NCBI RefSeq assembly: GCF_003473485.1
Contig: NC_053044.1
Location: forward strand, 942,501 to 1,006,500
Length of the DNA stretch: 64,000 nt
Reading direction: 5' to 3'
Source: Medicago truncatula
Taxonomy: Eukaryota; Streptophyta; Magnoliopsida; Fabales; Fabaceae
The position numbers were made by a program, and so were the translations under genes. This document shows positions 34,600-47,100 of the stretch, piece by piece (the stretch's first letter is position 1; each line of letters begins with the position of its first letter). Under the pieces are notes generated by a model that had not been told where the DNA came from, did no database searches, and was given only the letters and a program-made list of their open reading frames with translations.

Positions 34600-36020
34600 A
34601 AATAATAGTAGAAAATGTGGTTGAGAAATTTATTGAGTCAGAACCATGTAATGTCGAGTCTTCGATCGAAATGAAATTATTTAAGGTTGAAGCTTCATTT
34701 GATGTGAAACCAAATATTGTTGAAGTTTTTGTCGATGTAAAACCTTCTCTTGTTGGTTCTGTTGATTTAAAACCTTCTCTTGTTGGTTATGGTGTTTCCA
34801 AACTTCGTGATAATGAAGTAGATACCGCACCTTATTTTTTTCATCGATTATACATGGAAAGTCCGAGATTATATGACTAATTGGGTTCGTCGACAAGCAA
34901 CAAAGGAGGGCTTTACTACGATTATAAATAAATCAAATTTTAAGGAAATCAATGTTATTGTTGGCTTGTAAAATGAGTGGTGAGTAGAAAACACCAAAAA
35001 AGAAATTAAAGATTGAAGGCACGAGATCAAGGAATATGGGTGTTTGTTTAGGTTGAGTGGTTAAATGAATAGTGGTTGATTATTCTTAATGGAGTTCACA
35101 ACCATAATTAAGATGGATCCAAAGTTAGAAGGTCACCTTCTTGCGGGTAGCTTAAGAGAGAAAAATAAGAAGGTTGTTGCTGACCCGACAAAGAGATTGG
35201 AGCAACCTAAGAATATCCTCATGAATTTGAAGAGCAAAAGAAAAGACGGTTTCACGAATATAAAACAAATGTATAATGCATGTCAAAGATACAAAATGTC
35301 CATCAAAGTTGACAAGTAAGAGATGCAACATCTGGTAACATGTTTGGATGAGCACAAATATGTTCATTTCAATTGAACCAATGTGAGTCTACTATTTTTT
35401 AGGACATATTTTCGGTTTATCCTGAATGTATTAAGTTTCCTAACACTTTTTCAACAATTTTGATCATGCACTCCACCTATAAAACCAATAATTGTAAAGA
35501 ATGTCATTGTTCGACATAGCTGGGGTAACCTCAACAAGAAGACATATTCAGTTGTATTGCTTTTCTGATGTCTTAAAAAGATGAGAACTTCACTTGGATT
35601 CTACAAATGTTGCATGATCTTCATAACTAAAAAGATAATATGTCAGTGTTAATTATGACCTTCAACTTTCCCATTTAAGGACATAGTTCACTAACATTAT
35701 ATAAATATATGTTTCTTTATGTTTTATATGGTGGAAAAAGCAACGACAATTTATGTGGATAAAATTGCCCAACATTTTATATAAATATATGTCTCTAATC
35801 AATCTACATTTTATTTTATCTTTTGTTTCATTTTAATTTATTCTGATAATTTCTCTTGTGTCTTGTTTTGTCAAGTAAATCATGTCTAAGGATGGAAAAG
35901 TTAAAGCCCATGTCCAATATGAAGCTTTCAAGAGGACAATTAAGATTTTCTTAACTCCCATCATATCAAGTTGGATGAGTTGAAGATACAATTTAACAAA
36001 TACTTTGTCTATATTTGTGA
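34600..36020 (+). pseudogene. Decayed MULE transposase (FAR1/MuDR-related) gene
   Basis: Translated across frames, it contains an acidic N-terminal region with DVKPSLVGSVDLKPSLVGYG (34732-34800). Next comes DYMTNWVRRQATKEGFTTII at 34871-34930, a FAR1/WRKY-GCM1-type zinc-binding start. Then come ILNGVHNH, EGHLLAGSLREKNKKVV at 35113, PKNILMNLKSKRKDGFTNIK at 35206, and a segment near 35400-35510 resembling FSVYPECIKFPNTFSTILIM..STYKTNN, the start of the MULE transposase catalytic region. A later piece near 35590 reads KDENFTWILQML. Stops and frameshifts are frequent throughout. No terminal repeats were identified. Confidence 0.7.
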
Positions 36021-36267
36021 AAATCAAATTACGACTCGTGTATTTGTATAAGTTATTAGAAATTTTGTTGGGGAGATGTTGCTACACAATTTAAAGCGTG
36101 TGAATTGTGATCACACTAACCTTTAAAGTCAATTCGCTCTCACCAACTTGTAGATATTGGATGCAAATGGGATGTACAGTGAATTCTCTTCAAGATACTT
36201 TGAATACCTTGATGTGGTTTGCATAAACACAACAAGCATATCTTTTGATAATAATTTACAAAAATAT

Positions 36268-36444
36268 AACCAAGTTGTTTAGGCTCAACTGGCAAGGAGC
36301 TCATTCCAAGGACGTACCTAGGGAATACCAGATTCGATTCTCAGGGGGAACAACACTTGACCAGTGCGCATGCCGCTACGCACGAGCCGGATTAGTCATC
36401 CACCTTTGGTGAGTCGAAAATCGGTGCGAAAGCCAAAAAAAAAA
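36268..36444 (+). mobile_element. tRNA-derived SINE with 12-bp TSD
   Basis: The tRNA-like head has an A box near 'taggctcaactggcaagg' and a B box near 'agattcgattctc'. A GC-richer body (gaccagtgcgcatgccgc) and a conserved-looking tail 'gagtcgaaaatcggtgcgaa' precede a short A run. TTACAAAAATAT is duplicated at 36256-36267 and 36445-36456. This family is longer than and distinct from the short modules at 23921 and 24157. Confidence 0.85.
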
Positions 36445-36575
36445 TTACAAAAATATGTTTCCTACATGCATTAGAGAAATAAAGGATGATTTAGAGTGAT
36501 GTATATGGGAGAGAAAAGACTTAAAATTGTTTCAGAGTTCGTGTCTATTATGCTCCCCAAGTTATTTTATGTATG

Positions 36576-36655
36576 TGTCTTGAGCAGGAATTGAACCTGC
36601 AACCTTGGACATATTTCCAACATGTACTACCACTAGAACAAGCAACAAAACTCTT
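36576..36655 (-). mobile_element. tRNA-like fragment (SINE head or tRNA pseudogene)
   Basis: Read on the minus strand, 'ttctagtggtagta' resembles a D arm and GCAGG-TTCAATT-CCTGC forms a perfect T arm. The two sides of the acceptor stem do not pair, so it is not a working tRNA. No A tail or target duplication was found. Confidence 0.45.
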
Positions 36656-37482
36656 ATGAGTTTATTTCACAATAAGTATTTACTCAATACAAAATCACCA
36701 CCTTTCAAATTTAATATTTTGGAAATATCTCTCACATAGGTAGCATGCATAGATCTGGGGTAGTTGGAAGATCAATGAAAAATTATTTATCATCCTTAGA
36801 TATTTTAGGATAATGGTGAGGTAGCATCCATATTTTTTTAGATGGTTTGAAATAATAAGCTTTATCTTTGATGTCTAGTTATGGAGTTTTAAGTTATTTG
36901 ATGTAATGTTGTGTAGTATGCAGTCAATTTATGTAATGTTAGATTGTTGTTGAATTTCAATTGTTTGTGTAATGTTAATGTAATGTCAAATAGATTTAAT
37001 GTTATTGAATTATGAATGATGATGTTTTGTTGTAGATTATGAGCGATAATTGTTCCTGAATTTGGTGTACTGCTTATGAAACGGTGTTTCTGAGTTACAT
37101 ATGTTTAGACAAGTCGTTTTGTGTCTTTGTTGTGCATTTTAATGCTACAAACTATATTTATTACGGGAGCGGCATATATCTATCGTTGGAGCTACGACAT
37201 TTAACTGCAATAGAAGAGAAGACGACAGTTAACTGCCACTAAGATAAAATGATCATTATAGAGAGAACAATTTAAGTAGCCTAAAGAGCAATTTTCAAAA
37301 CTCGTTACTTAAAATTGGGCCTAAAAACCAAATTGATCCCTGCAAGGCCCATGATAGGTATACACTACATTACTCAGATATTCCCAAAGTATCTTTCTTT
37401 ACCTCTTCTCCACATCCTTCACACCCCCACATTCTTGACTTATTGAACAAGTGCAAACGTGCCATATTTTTCGATCATTAGT
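36656..37482. other. AT-rich intergenic DNA, probably retroelement debris
   Basis: No gene seen. The words 'acagttaactgcca' and 'gttaactgcc' recur near 34270, 37196 and 37230. The stretch ends in the polypurine run beside the next LTR. Confidence 0.35.
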
Positions 37483-38760
37483 TGGAAGGGGGAGATTTGT
37501 TGGAATATTCTCCTCATGTGATGCACCATAATCAAATCATCACGGTAGTTTCAATGCATTGAAATTGTGGAAATTAATTCACCTCCAATAATCACCTTTT
37601 GGAACAAGCCAACATTTTCCCCATTCAACAACGAAGGTGAGGTTTAGCATGGGAAATCTACTTTTTTCCCACCATGGGAAAGTTAGTTTTTGACCATTAG
37701 ATCAAACCAATAACACATCCTTATCATACTCCCCCATCACTAGATTTTGTAATTTTATTATTTTAAAAACAATAAATATATTTCGAAATTAAAATAAACA
37801 TTTAAAAATAAAAAATAAATTTAAAAATATGGAAATTAATTTTCCAAAATTTTAAAAAATATAAATAAACTTTTTGAAATAAACTTGTTTTCAAAAAATT
37901 TAATTATGATTTTCGAAGATTAAATTTTTGTAATTTTCAAAAATTAATTTCCATATTTTTTTAGAATTTTTTTATTTCGAAAAAAATGTAAAAATTTCTG
38001 AAAATATTTTTTTTTGTATCAATCAGACTTTTATTTTTAAATGTTTATTTTAATTTCGAAATATATTTTTTAATTTTAAAATAATAAAATTATAAAATCT
38101 AGTGATGAGGGAGTATGATAAGGATGTGTTCTTGGTTTGATCTAATGGTCAAAAACTAACTTTCCCATGGTGGGAAAAAAGTAGCTTTCCCATGCTAAAC
38201 CTCACCCGAATTCTAATCTAAAATAGTGAGAGTATATATAGAGGCTAGAGTTTGAGGAATCATGTTTTCACCAAACATTGTGAGATCAAGAGATATTATG
38301 AACCATCCTTGAATGATGTTGATTGAAATTGTCCCATTTGTGTAACAAGTGTGAGTTACAACTTCTATTAGAAAGAGTGTTCAAAAGAGTGTTGCTAGCA
38401 TTACTCTTGTTTGAAATAGTAGAGGTTGAACATTTTATCATGAGATGATTCATACACTTAATGTTTTAAGCTTTTGAGTTAAAGTGTTGTGTCCAACTCT
38501 CTTGTGTAATTATTCTTAATCAACGTGGATGATCCTATGTTGTGTAGCAAATGTATGTGGAAGGAAAAACTTCCACTTAAGGGGAGCATGAATTGATGGA
38601 CTCACACTTGAAGAGGGATTATTGTATAATAAGTGTGAGTTAGATATCTCACATTATTTTTAAGAAAATGGAAGTTGAATACTTTATAAATGAGAGAACT
38701 CAATGTAGACTTTCCTTTGTAACCCTACACATATTAAAAAAAAAATTCATTGTAATTTTA
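37483..38760 (+). mobile_element. Probable LTR with adjoining polypurine tract
   Basis: A purine run 'ggaagggggagatt' at 37482-37496 precedes TGTTGGAATATTC, the order expected at the start of a 3' LTR. A TATA-like 'gtatatatagagg' lies near 38232. The LTR-like sequence is split by a foldback element (37636-38206). The right boundary was not resolved. A second similar purine/TTG motif occurs near 38605. Confidence 0.4.
37636..38206. mobile_element. Long foldback element (about 570-bp near-palindrome)
   Basis: The left end GGTGAGGTTTAGCATGGGAA is the inverse of the right end with very few differences. Pairing continues through 'accattagatcaaacca', 'aacacatccttatcatactc' and 'atcactagatttt' and on into the AT-rich arms ('atatatttcgaaatt'). 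Each arm is about 200 bp. It is non-coding. The flanking duplication is not resolved (only CGAA is shared). Confidence 0.75.
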
Positions 38761-39771
38761 CCTTTATTATTGGTGATTTTTTTTAAGGGTGACATTTTTT
38801 TAGACTAGGTCCCTTTGCCTTTTTTTAAGGGTGACATTGTAATATTTTTGTCTTATATTATAAGAAAAGACATGTGACAATGTGACATATATATATCATC
38901 ATATAAAAATGAAGGAATTAGAAAGAGACTGCAACCAGAGCATATTGGCAACAAATAATATACTCCATAAAAAAGGAAAGGAAAGACCAGGCTAGCAGCC
39001 CCTCTGTTGTCATTTCTCATGCAACAAACCACATACTATAGAAATAGAATCATTCCATGTTATTAAATAATACGACCAGTACTAACATTAAAATACTGCA
39101 CCACGTGAAGGCTGCTTTCAATTAAAATACAAGTGTGATTATATCATTGACGGAATAATTTGTTCATATTTTAGCAGCACTCTTGTGCCTTGTTTCGAAC
39201 AAAACAATGATGTGCGCTGACTCGTGGATGAAAAGTTTAATGTAGACAAGATATTTCTATTTTTTTTTATTTACAAAGTTATTGCTAATTAATTACAAAA
39301 CATAGAAGATATAATTTTTTTTTATCAAATAAACCTATTAGAATATAAAGTATTCATTGCATAAATTATTATTATATTATATACTATTTAGAGATAATTG
39401 AGGACAAAGTTAAAGATATTTGATGTCTAATATATTTGATGTCCAAGTTATAGATATTTAGAGATAATTATATCTAAATTGGGCAACACCACAAAATAAA
39501 GATTAGTAAATTAAAGACTACAAAATAAAGTTGTCGTATATAAGTGAAACTCGCAAAAGAAACACCATAACCAAGCCCTACCTGCAACATCCGTGAGAAC
39601 AACTGTTGGCTTTTAAATTGTGTTGGCCGCATTTTCTCAAAACAAGATGTTCTAGCAAGAATTTGGACCAGATGTCCTGACATGTGAATACGACATCGTA
39701 GCGTACTTTGTTTCACAATCTTGGTAGATTTGTTTTATGCGTGAGATCACTGAAGATTTTATTGAAGATAT
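38761..39771. other. Intergenic DNA, no gene seen
   Basis: Two copies of 'tttaagggtgacatt' (38786 and 38826) suggest a small duplication. 39474-39716 has an open frame on the minus strand without recognisable motifs. Confidence 0.35.
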
Positions 39772-39900
39772 TGAATGTGAGAAAACACAAGAAGGAGAGG
39801 GTTGAATTGTGTTAACTTTTTCTTCTTTTTAAACTAAGTCCAGAGTCTGATAGAGTTTAGAGTCAGAAGCAATATTCAGAGTCTAATGCAGCGGATAAAG

Positions 39901-39974
<74 letters not shown>

Positions 39975-40230
39975 AATTATCATGGTTCCTTCCACAATAC
40001 AGAAGTAACCCAGTCCCCCTCGTACTTCCAAAGAGATTTTCACTATAATCCAATCTGATTACAGATGCTCAAGCACACAAGTACGAGACTTCAAATACTC
40101 AATCACACAAGCAAGAGATTTCTTATGCTCAAGCACAAAAGCAAGAGACTTCTAAACAAAGAAATTACTTAGAAATAAGTTTGGTTGAACACTTGATATA
40201 CAATCAGTGGTGTTCAAACTATGTTAGTAA
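39772..40230 (+). mobile_element. Truncated LTR of the same family as the solo LTR at 40750
   Basis: It begins TGAATGTGAGAAAACACAAG and shares 'gggttgaattgtgtt', 'gcagcggataaag', 'tggttccttccacaa', 'ccagtccccct', 'gagattt..cactataatc', repeated 'gctcaagcaca' and 'tgatatacaatcagtggtgttc' with 40750-41215. A (TA)n(GA)n microsatellite at about 39905-39973 replaces the corresponding spot. The right half is missing. Confidence 0.7.
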
Positions 40231-40409
40231 CAGCTAAAATAAATTAAATGAAACTAGACTCTAAAATAAAATGACTCAACTAGGATAAAATATTTTTTTG
40301 TATATTTAAATTAAATTTTTTTTTTTGGTATGTTTGAATTATTGAAAACAGAAAAATAAAATGCGGAAAAATAAAGATAAATAAAAATAAGTAATTTAAA
40401 TTGTTCAGT

Positions 40410-40749
40410 CGAAAATATCAACAATCCCCGACAATGGCGCAAATAACTTGATGATCGGATTGATGGCAAGTGTATCAATCGTTTACTAAGTAATAAATTG
40501 ATAAATAGAGTATCGTATCCACAGAGATTGTCCTTTCGTCCAAAAAATTCACATTACTTATTTTTATAAGTTTGACGTTATAAAAGTTAAAGGTTTAAAA
40601 GACTTACAATTTTTATTTGTTTGCAACAGAGCAAGTTTACTTGTTTTGGTTGCAGAAAAGTAAGCAGCGGTTAGTATTCTTCGAATTCCCTCTGTATATA
40701 TGTTGTTGGATAATAAGTAATAGTATGTCGTGTTTATTTATCTTAGGTA
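40410..40749 (-). mobile_element. Ty3/gypsy Tat/Ogre-type PBS and LTR remnant (continues 42047-42260)
   Basis: 'caatccccgacaatggcgca' at 40422 is the inverse of a primer-binding site like TGGCGCCGTTGCCGGGGA used by Tat/Ogre elements, with changes. It is followed by 'gtatcgtatccacagagattg' at 40510, also typical of these LTRs. The remnant resumes after the solo LTR at 42047 ('cacggtgatcc', 'cgagcaaccctaatct'). A second element thus inserted into it. Confidence 0.6.
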
Positions 40750-42041
40750 TGAAGGTGAGAAAAACACAAGAAGGGGTGGTTGAATTGTGTTTTCTTTTTC
40801 TCTCTTAAAAATTCTTCTTCTGATAGTACTTCAGAAGCAGTTTGAGAATGCTTCTGATGTAATGACCAGAATCAGATATGCAGCGGAAAAGATCAAAGCA
40901 GAGAAAAGAAAGACAAAGACACAAGCAGTTATCCTGGTTCCTTCCACAAAACGGAAGTAGTCCAGTCCCCCTTGCACTTCCAAGGAGATTTCACTATAAT
41001 CACAAAGATTACAAAATGCTCAATACTCTCTAAGTATGAGACTTCTCAAAAATGCTCAAGCACACACGCAAGAGTCTTCCAATGCTCAAGCACTAAGCAA
41101 GAGACTTCTAATGCTCAAGCACGCAGGCAAGAGGCTTCTGATCAAACAAAAATACAATGAAATAGGTTTGACTTGAACACTTGATATACAATCAGTGGTG
41201 TTCACAATACATTACGTTAAAGACTCTAGACTTGTGAATTTCTAAGATGTATCAAATCAGTGCAGAAATTCAGTGTGCTTTGTAGAATCAAATTGACAGA
41301 GTTTTGGCGCTTTTTAACTTGTATATCTCTATCTTCAATCTTCAAGTCTTCACTCCTTTATATAGAGGCGTGAAAGAGACGTTGAGATGATTAGCATGTC
41401 TAAAGAGTCGTTTGAAATCCTTTGATCATTCACCAGTAATCCTTTGTCTGATTTGGATGTAGTCCTTTGAAGAATTAGTTTCAAATTCATTCCCATCTTG
41501 AAGGCACAAATTCTGCAGGCATAGCTGTTGTCTTGTCTTGTAGCGTGGACAAAACAGAGTAGTGGAGGTAGTGGTTGTACACTTGTACTTTGTCAACTCT
41601 GTTAACGAAGGACAAATACTCAGAGCACTTCAAAAGACCGTTGATACCTCCCTTTCAATTCTTCATTCTTCTTAGATAAGATTGAAATGAGAAACAGCTA
41701 CTTTGGATCTTCAGTTTGAATTTACGGATTAAATGTAGCTTCTGGTGGTGATATCGCTTCTGATGAAAATCTTGCTTCTGATGAGCTTCTGCTTCTGATG
41801 ACGTCATCACTTCAGATGCACTTCAGCTTCAGAAGCACTTTAAGCTTCAGACGCAGTTTTCTTCAGATGCTTAGAATTCTTTTGCTTTCCATTGTTCTTC
41901 CAAGACCTATTGAAATTACTTGACTAGCCTTTGGTCCTGTACACTTGAACAATTATTAGTAATAACCAATTGACAATTTTTAATACCTTGTTATCATCAA
42001 AACTCATTAAGGTTCATTGTGAAACACATTTTGTTCCAACA
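40750..42041 (+). mobile_element. Solo LTR, 1292 bp, TSD AGGTA
   Basis: It starts TGAAGGTGAG and ends TTGTTCCAACA, with TG..CA termini. AGGTA is duplicated exactly at 40745-40749 and 42042-42046. A TATA-like 'tttatatagagg' lies near 41355. The region around 41750-41870 is made of short 'cttctgatga / cttcagatgc' reiterations. No internal domain is left, as expected after recombination between two LTRs. Truncated relatives lie at 3666 and 39772. Confidence 0.85.
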
Positions 42042-42260
42042 AGGTAGACTATAAAAGTGATAAGGCCCTTGGGTTGTTACTAATCTACTTTGGTATATCC
42101 CTCCGATGGCTAACTGCACATGCTGATCGCACGGTGATCCTTACTTGCGGGGTCTTGTTACTAACCTACTTTAGTATATCTCCACGCTTTCTTAATAATT
42201 TTACAAACGAGCAACCCTAATCTATGTTTACCTTTTGTGTCCCAAAAATTTACTCAACAA

Positions 42261-42517
42261 ATATTAATCAATATATTTTTGAGTAAAAATATTAATCACC
42301 ATTAAACACCGGTGAAAACTTCATCCCATAATATAATAAAAAGAAATTAGTGTCCCATTAAAAATAAATAAATAAAATCATAACTAGACATTCTACCTTC
42401 TCTATTACTCAAACGAACTCCATTAAATAACTTTAATTTGAACAACTAATCCACTACAACCTACTAATACAAATGATGTTTGTAAGTTTGCTTTTGTTTT
42501 CTTTCCCTCAATACTGT

Positions 42518-42550
<33 letters not shown>

Positions 42551-42755
42551 CGTTTTCAACACTGTATCTAGCATAGAGTGACAAACATCAATTCAAAATG
42601 AGATTATATAACTAATTAACAAAAAATTAAGAAAATTTAAATATAAAAAGTTAAAAATTTACCTGGATATAGTTTGTTATCCTAACAACTTTCTCTAACA
42701 AAAGCCCCATCTCCATAAGTTTAAAATTGATGTTATAATACATTACTAACAATGA
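42261..42755. other. AT-rich DNA with 28-bp T run
   Basis: No gene was found. A T run lies at 42522-42549. Confidence 0.4.
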
Positions 42756-42982
42756 TTCCCTCCGTCCCGCAGTAGATGATCCATTTGACAATGTGTACTA
42801 TTGACCTAACATGTTTCGACCATATTTTTCTACTAATAAATAAAGATAAATAATATCATATAAAATATTGTATTCGTCTCGATGAATATTTTTTAAATAT
42901 TAAATTTTCATAATTGTTTCTAATAGAGATGCATCAGTATGTGTGACAGAGTCAACTGTGTCATTTAATATGGGACGGGAGC
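42756..42982. mobile_element. Stowaway-type MITE, diverged
   Basis: Ends 'ttccctccgtcccgcag' and 'tgggacgggagcaa' are inverted repeats. The interior shares 'gaccatatttttctactaat', 'tcgtctcgatgaatatttt' and 'cagagtcaactgtgtcattta' in inverted order with the copy at 8614-8871. Confidence 0.75.
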
Positions 42983-44181
42983 AATTTGTTCAAGTATAAG
43001 TTAGTTATTTTTACATCTCCACTAAAAAAAGAAGTTAGTAGTTAGTTTTTTTTTTGACAAAAGTTAGTAGTTAGTTATACATCCAGTCATTAAAGGTTAA
43101 CTATTTTACTTATATGAATGTAATTCCCTGCAGGTCCAGTTCAATTAAATTAAATTAATTAGTTAAGTCAATAGATAATTCGATATGTGAAACCTCCCAA
43201 GTCAAATTCAGACACCTATCTAAGAATTGAATAATAAAAGCTGCCAGCAGACTTTCTAGAACAAAACAATGGGACAAACATGATTTATTTATTCTAGTCC
43301 AGATTGAATAATGAATCCCCCTCTAGAGGGAAAGACTTTTTGTCCCATTCAATAAATAAATTAATAGACAGGTGTTTAAAATTAGACCAAAAATAAAAGT
43401 TTCTTGATTTCAATTTTCTAACACATTTTTATTATCTAAATTTAATAATATTTTACTAAATAAAAGATGCATGATTTATAACATTAAAAAATGTTAGCTG
43501 AATTTTCTTTAAAAAAAAATGTTAGCTGAATATAATCTGTCTCTTATAATATTTCTATGCATTAAAATAACTTTAAGCTGGTGACATTGATGATGCATTT
43601 GAAACATTAATTAATTAATCAAAAACAGAAATAATTACATAATAAATAAATAAGGTTTTATTTTGAAAGAATAAATAAATAAGGTTGTTTGTCCAAAAAA
43701 TATATATACTAATATTTTGTTTTCTAGAGACATACACATATTGTCGCCACCCATTAAGACTTATTCTTCATTTTCTTGCAAAGCCCGCCATAGACTTACC
43801 ACCTTTGACCTTAAAAACTCTCTTTCTCTTCAACACGTTTTTTGTTCTTTCTTCTTAACTCCTTCTTCAATGTCATTAACAACCCCTTATTTACACCTTA
43901 AACTTGTTAATATAATCATTCCAAAAATTTCTACAAAACTTTTTTCTTTTTGCTCAAAACCTAGTTCCTTTGTTTAACATATCATTCATTTCATTCATTG
44001 TAGTAACACTTTCTACGTCTTGCTTAATTATTTTTGTTTTTTCAAGTGTTTTTTGTAGCAAAAGTCTAAAATGTTCTAAACATGTCTGAAGAATCTTTGA
44101 ATTCAGACGCGTTTTAACTAAGCAGACAATACCTCGGAAAGCAGTGTAGCAGATTTGAGGTCGGAGCAGATAAAACTTCAT
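42983..44181 (+). promoter_or_regulatory. Upstream region and 5' leader of the ALA1-type gene
   Basis: No separate gene is supported. Two very short upstream open frames occur before the start codon: ATG TTC TAA at 44071 and an 11-codon frame from 44082 to 44117. Pyrimidine-rich sequence at 43780-43970 would suit a leader. Confidence 0.4.
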
Positions 44182-47100
44182 ATGGATTCTAAGAGGCCAC
44201 TTTTGTTACAATCTCCAAGAACACCAAATGATCAATATATTCCTACAATACCGGTTTTTCCTGAGCTACCAAAGTCGAAGTCAAGTTCAAGCAACACAGT
44301 AACATTTTCCGGTGTTGAATTCGGTCAAGTTGAGAATAAAAACTCTTCAAACTCATCATCATCAAGCAAAAGTTCCATGTCCATTCATTCTATGGGTTCT
44401 AGCAAGAGGAACAATTCTGTGAGGGAAATGAGTAGTTTAAACCATTCAGGATCAAAAAGTACTGTGAGGTATGGTTCAAAAGGTGGTGGTGATTCTGAAG
44501 GGTTAACCATGTCACAAAGAGAACTTAGAGATGAAGATGCAAGATTGGTATATATAAATGATCCTGAGAAAACCAATGAGAATTTTGAGTTTTTCGGAAA
44601 TTCAATTCGAACTGCTAAATACTCAATTCTCACTTTCATTCCAAGGAATTTGTTTGAACAGTTTCATAGAGTTGCTTATATATATTTTCTCATCATTGCT
44701 ATTCTCAATCAGCTTCCTCAACTTGCAGTATTTGGAAGATATGTTTCGATTCTACCGTTGGCTTTTGTTCTGTTTGTTACTGGTGTGAAAGATGCTTTTG
44801 AAGATTGGAGGAGACACAATTCAGATAAAGTTGAGAATAACAGGTTAGCAACAATTTTGATGAATGACGGTAGTTTCATTGAGAAGAAATGGAAGGATAT
44901 TCGTGTTGGTGAGATTGTAAAAATCAAAACAAATGAAACAATTCCTTGTGATATTGTTTTGTTATCAACTAGTGATCCAACTGGTGTTGCATATGTGCAA
45001 ACTATTAATCTTGATGGTGAGAGTAATTTGAAGACTAGGTATGCGAAACAGGAGACAGGTTCAAAGGTTCAACCGAGGTATACTGGTTTGATCAAGTGTG
45101 AGAAACCGAATAGGAATATATATGGATTTATGGCGAATATGGAAATCGATGGTAAGAAGTTATCACTTGGATCAACCAACATTGTGCTTAGAGGATGTGA
45201 GCTTAAGAATACTAGTTGGGCACTTGGTGTTGCAGTCTATTGTGGCCGCGAGACTAAAGCTATGCTTAACAATTCAGGAGCTCCATCGAAAAGAAGTAGA
45301 CTAGAGACGCGGATGAATTATGAAATCATTATGTTGTCGTTCTTTCTTGTTGCATTGTGTACAATCACGTCTGTTTGTGCTGCGGTTTGGTTGAAGCGCC
45401 ATAAGGATGAGTTGAATCTGTTGCCTTATTATAGGAAACTTGATTTTTCAAAGCCGGTAGTTGAAGACTATAAGTACTATGGATGGGGATTGGAAATCTT
45501 TTTCACATTCCTTATGTCAGTTATAGTTTACCAGGTCATGATTCCTATTGCTTTGTACATTTCTATGGAGCTTGTTCGTGTTGGCCAGGCCTATTTCATG
45601 ATCGAAGACGATCGATTGTATGATGAGGCTACCAATTCAAAGTTTCAGTGCAGAGCTTTGAATATTAATGAAGATTTAGGGCAAATTAAGTATGTGTTCT
45701 CAGATAAAACTGGTACACTTACTGAAAATAAGATGGAGTTTCAATGTGCAAGCATACGAGGAGTCGATTACAGTTCCACAAACACCAGCACGGAGAATGA
45801 ACTAGGTGAATACTCAGTGCAAGGTGAGATTGATTTCTTCTATTTTTTTACTGATATGTGTTATTTTGTTCTAGTACATTTTTTTTAACATTGCCTTTAA
45901 TGCATCTGGTATTGTTTATAATTGAAATAAGATAAAGGATTATTCGTCAACCAAATTTAAACAATTTTCGTGAAAACTTTTTAAACGGTTAAAACAGTTC
46001 AAATAGCCGTTTAATTAAGTTTAGCAGACGATTAAGGGATATACCTCGTGGTTAATAAGTTGCATTAGTAGTTAATAAGTTTTGCAACCTTATATATTCA
46101 TTAACCATATACTGAACGTAAATACCTACCTATTTAAGCTGCATTAACCACTTAGATTGTTGTCGCAAAAGGTGTCAAATTTCAGTTGTTCAAATAATAG
46201 AACTTGTATTTTTCTATAATTGAAATAACATTTTCTTTTTCTGTTATTTTCTACTCTCAGTTGATGGAAAGATCTTAAAACCAAAGATGAAGGTGAAAGT
46301 TAATCCAGAGCTTTTGCAATTGGCAAGAAATGGAGTTGAAAATGTGGAAGGAAAAAGGATTTATGATTTCTTTCTAGCACTTGCAACCTGCAATACTATT
46401 GTGCCTATTGTTGTTGACACGCCCGATCCTGATGTCAAGCTGTTAGATTACCAAGGTGAATCACCTGATGAACAAGCATTGGCGTATGCAGCTGCTGCCT
46501 ATGGTTTTATGCTTATCGAACGAACCTCCGGCCACATAGTCATTGATATTCATGGACAAAGACTCAAGTAAGTTTGTTATGAAAACCTTTCTATCCATAA
46601 TCGCAATTGAAGCGTATGCATTTTTAGGGTCTAGTCTTTGATAATTATAGTGAAATAATCACAAAAATTTGTAACGCGAGTGTCTAGGGTAGTGTCTGTC
46701 TAGTCTTGATAATGATAATTAATGAAATCATCTTTAATGTGGTGAAAACAATGATTATCCACATTCTAATGAATCTTTCTTATCATGAACATTGCAGGTT
46801 CAATGTCTTGGGTTTACATGAATTTGACAGCGATAGAAAAAGAATGTCGGTTATATTAGGCTACCCGGACAGTTCAGTTAAACTCTTTGTCAAAGGAGCA
46901 GACACAGCCATGTTTAGTGTAATGGACAAATCACACAACATGGATGTAATAAAAGCGACAGAAACTCATCTTCATTCTTACTCTTCCCTAGGTTTAAGAA
47001 CACTTGTTATTGGAATGAAAGAGCTAAGCACTTCAGAGTTTGAGCAATGGCATACAGCTTATGAAGCAGCAAGCACTGCAGTATTTGGAAGGGCTGCACT

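Noticed and set aside
36576..36655. A functional minus-strand tRNA
   Set aside because: The T arm is perfect but the acceptor stem does not pair and the D/anticodon region is irregular.
44155..44181. Earlier ATG for the flippase
   Set aside because: The nine extra codons are not like family N-termini, and ATG 44182 (MDSKRP) fits the ALA1 start better.
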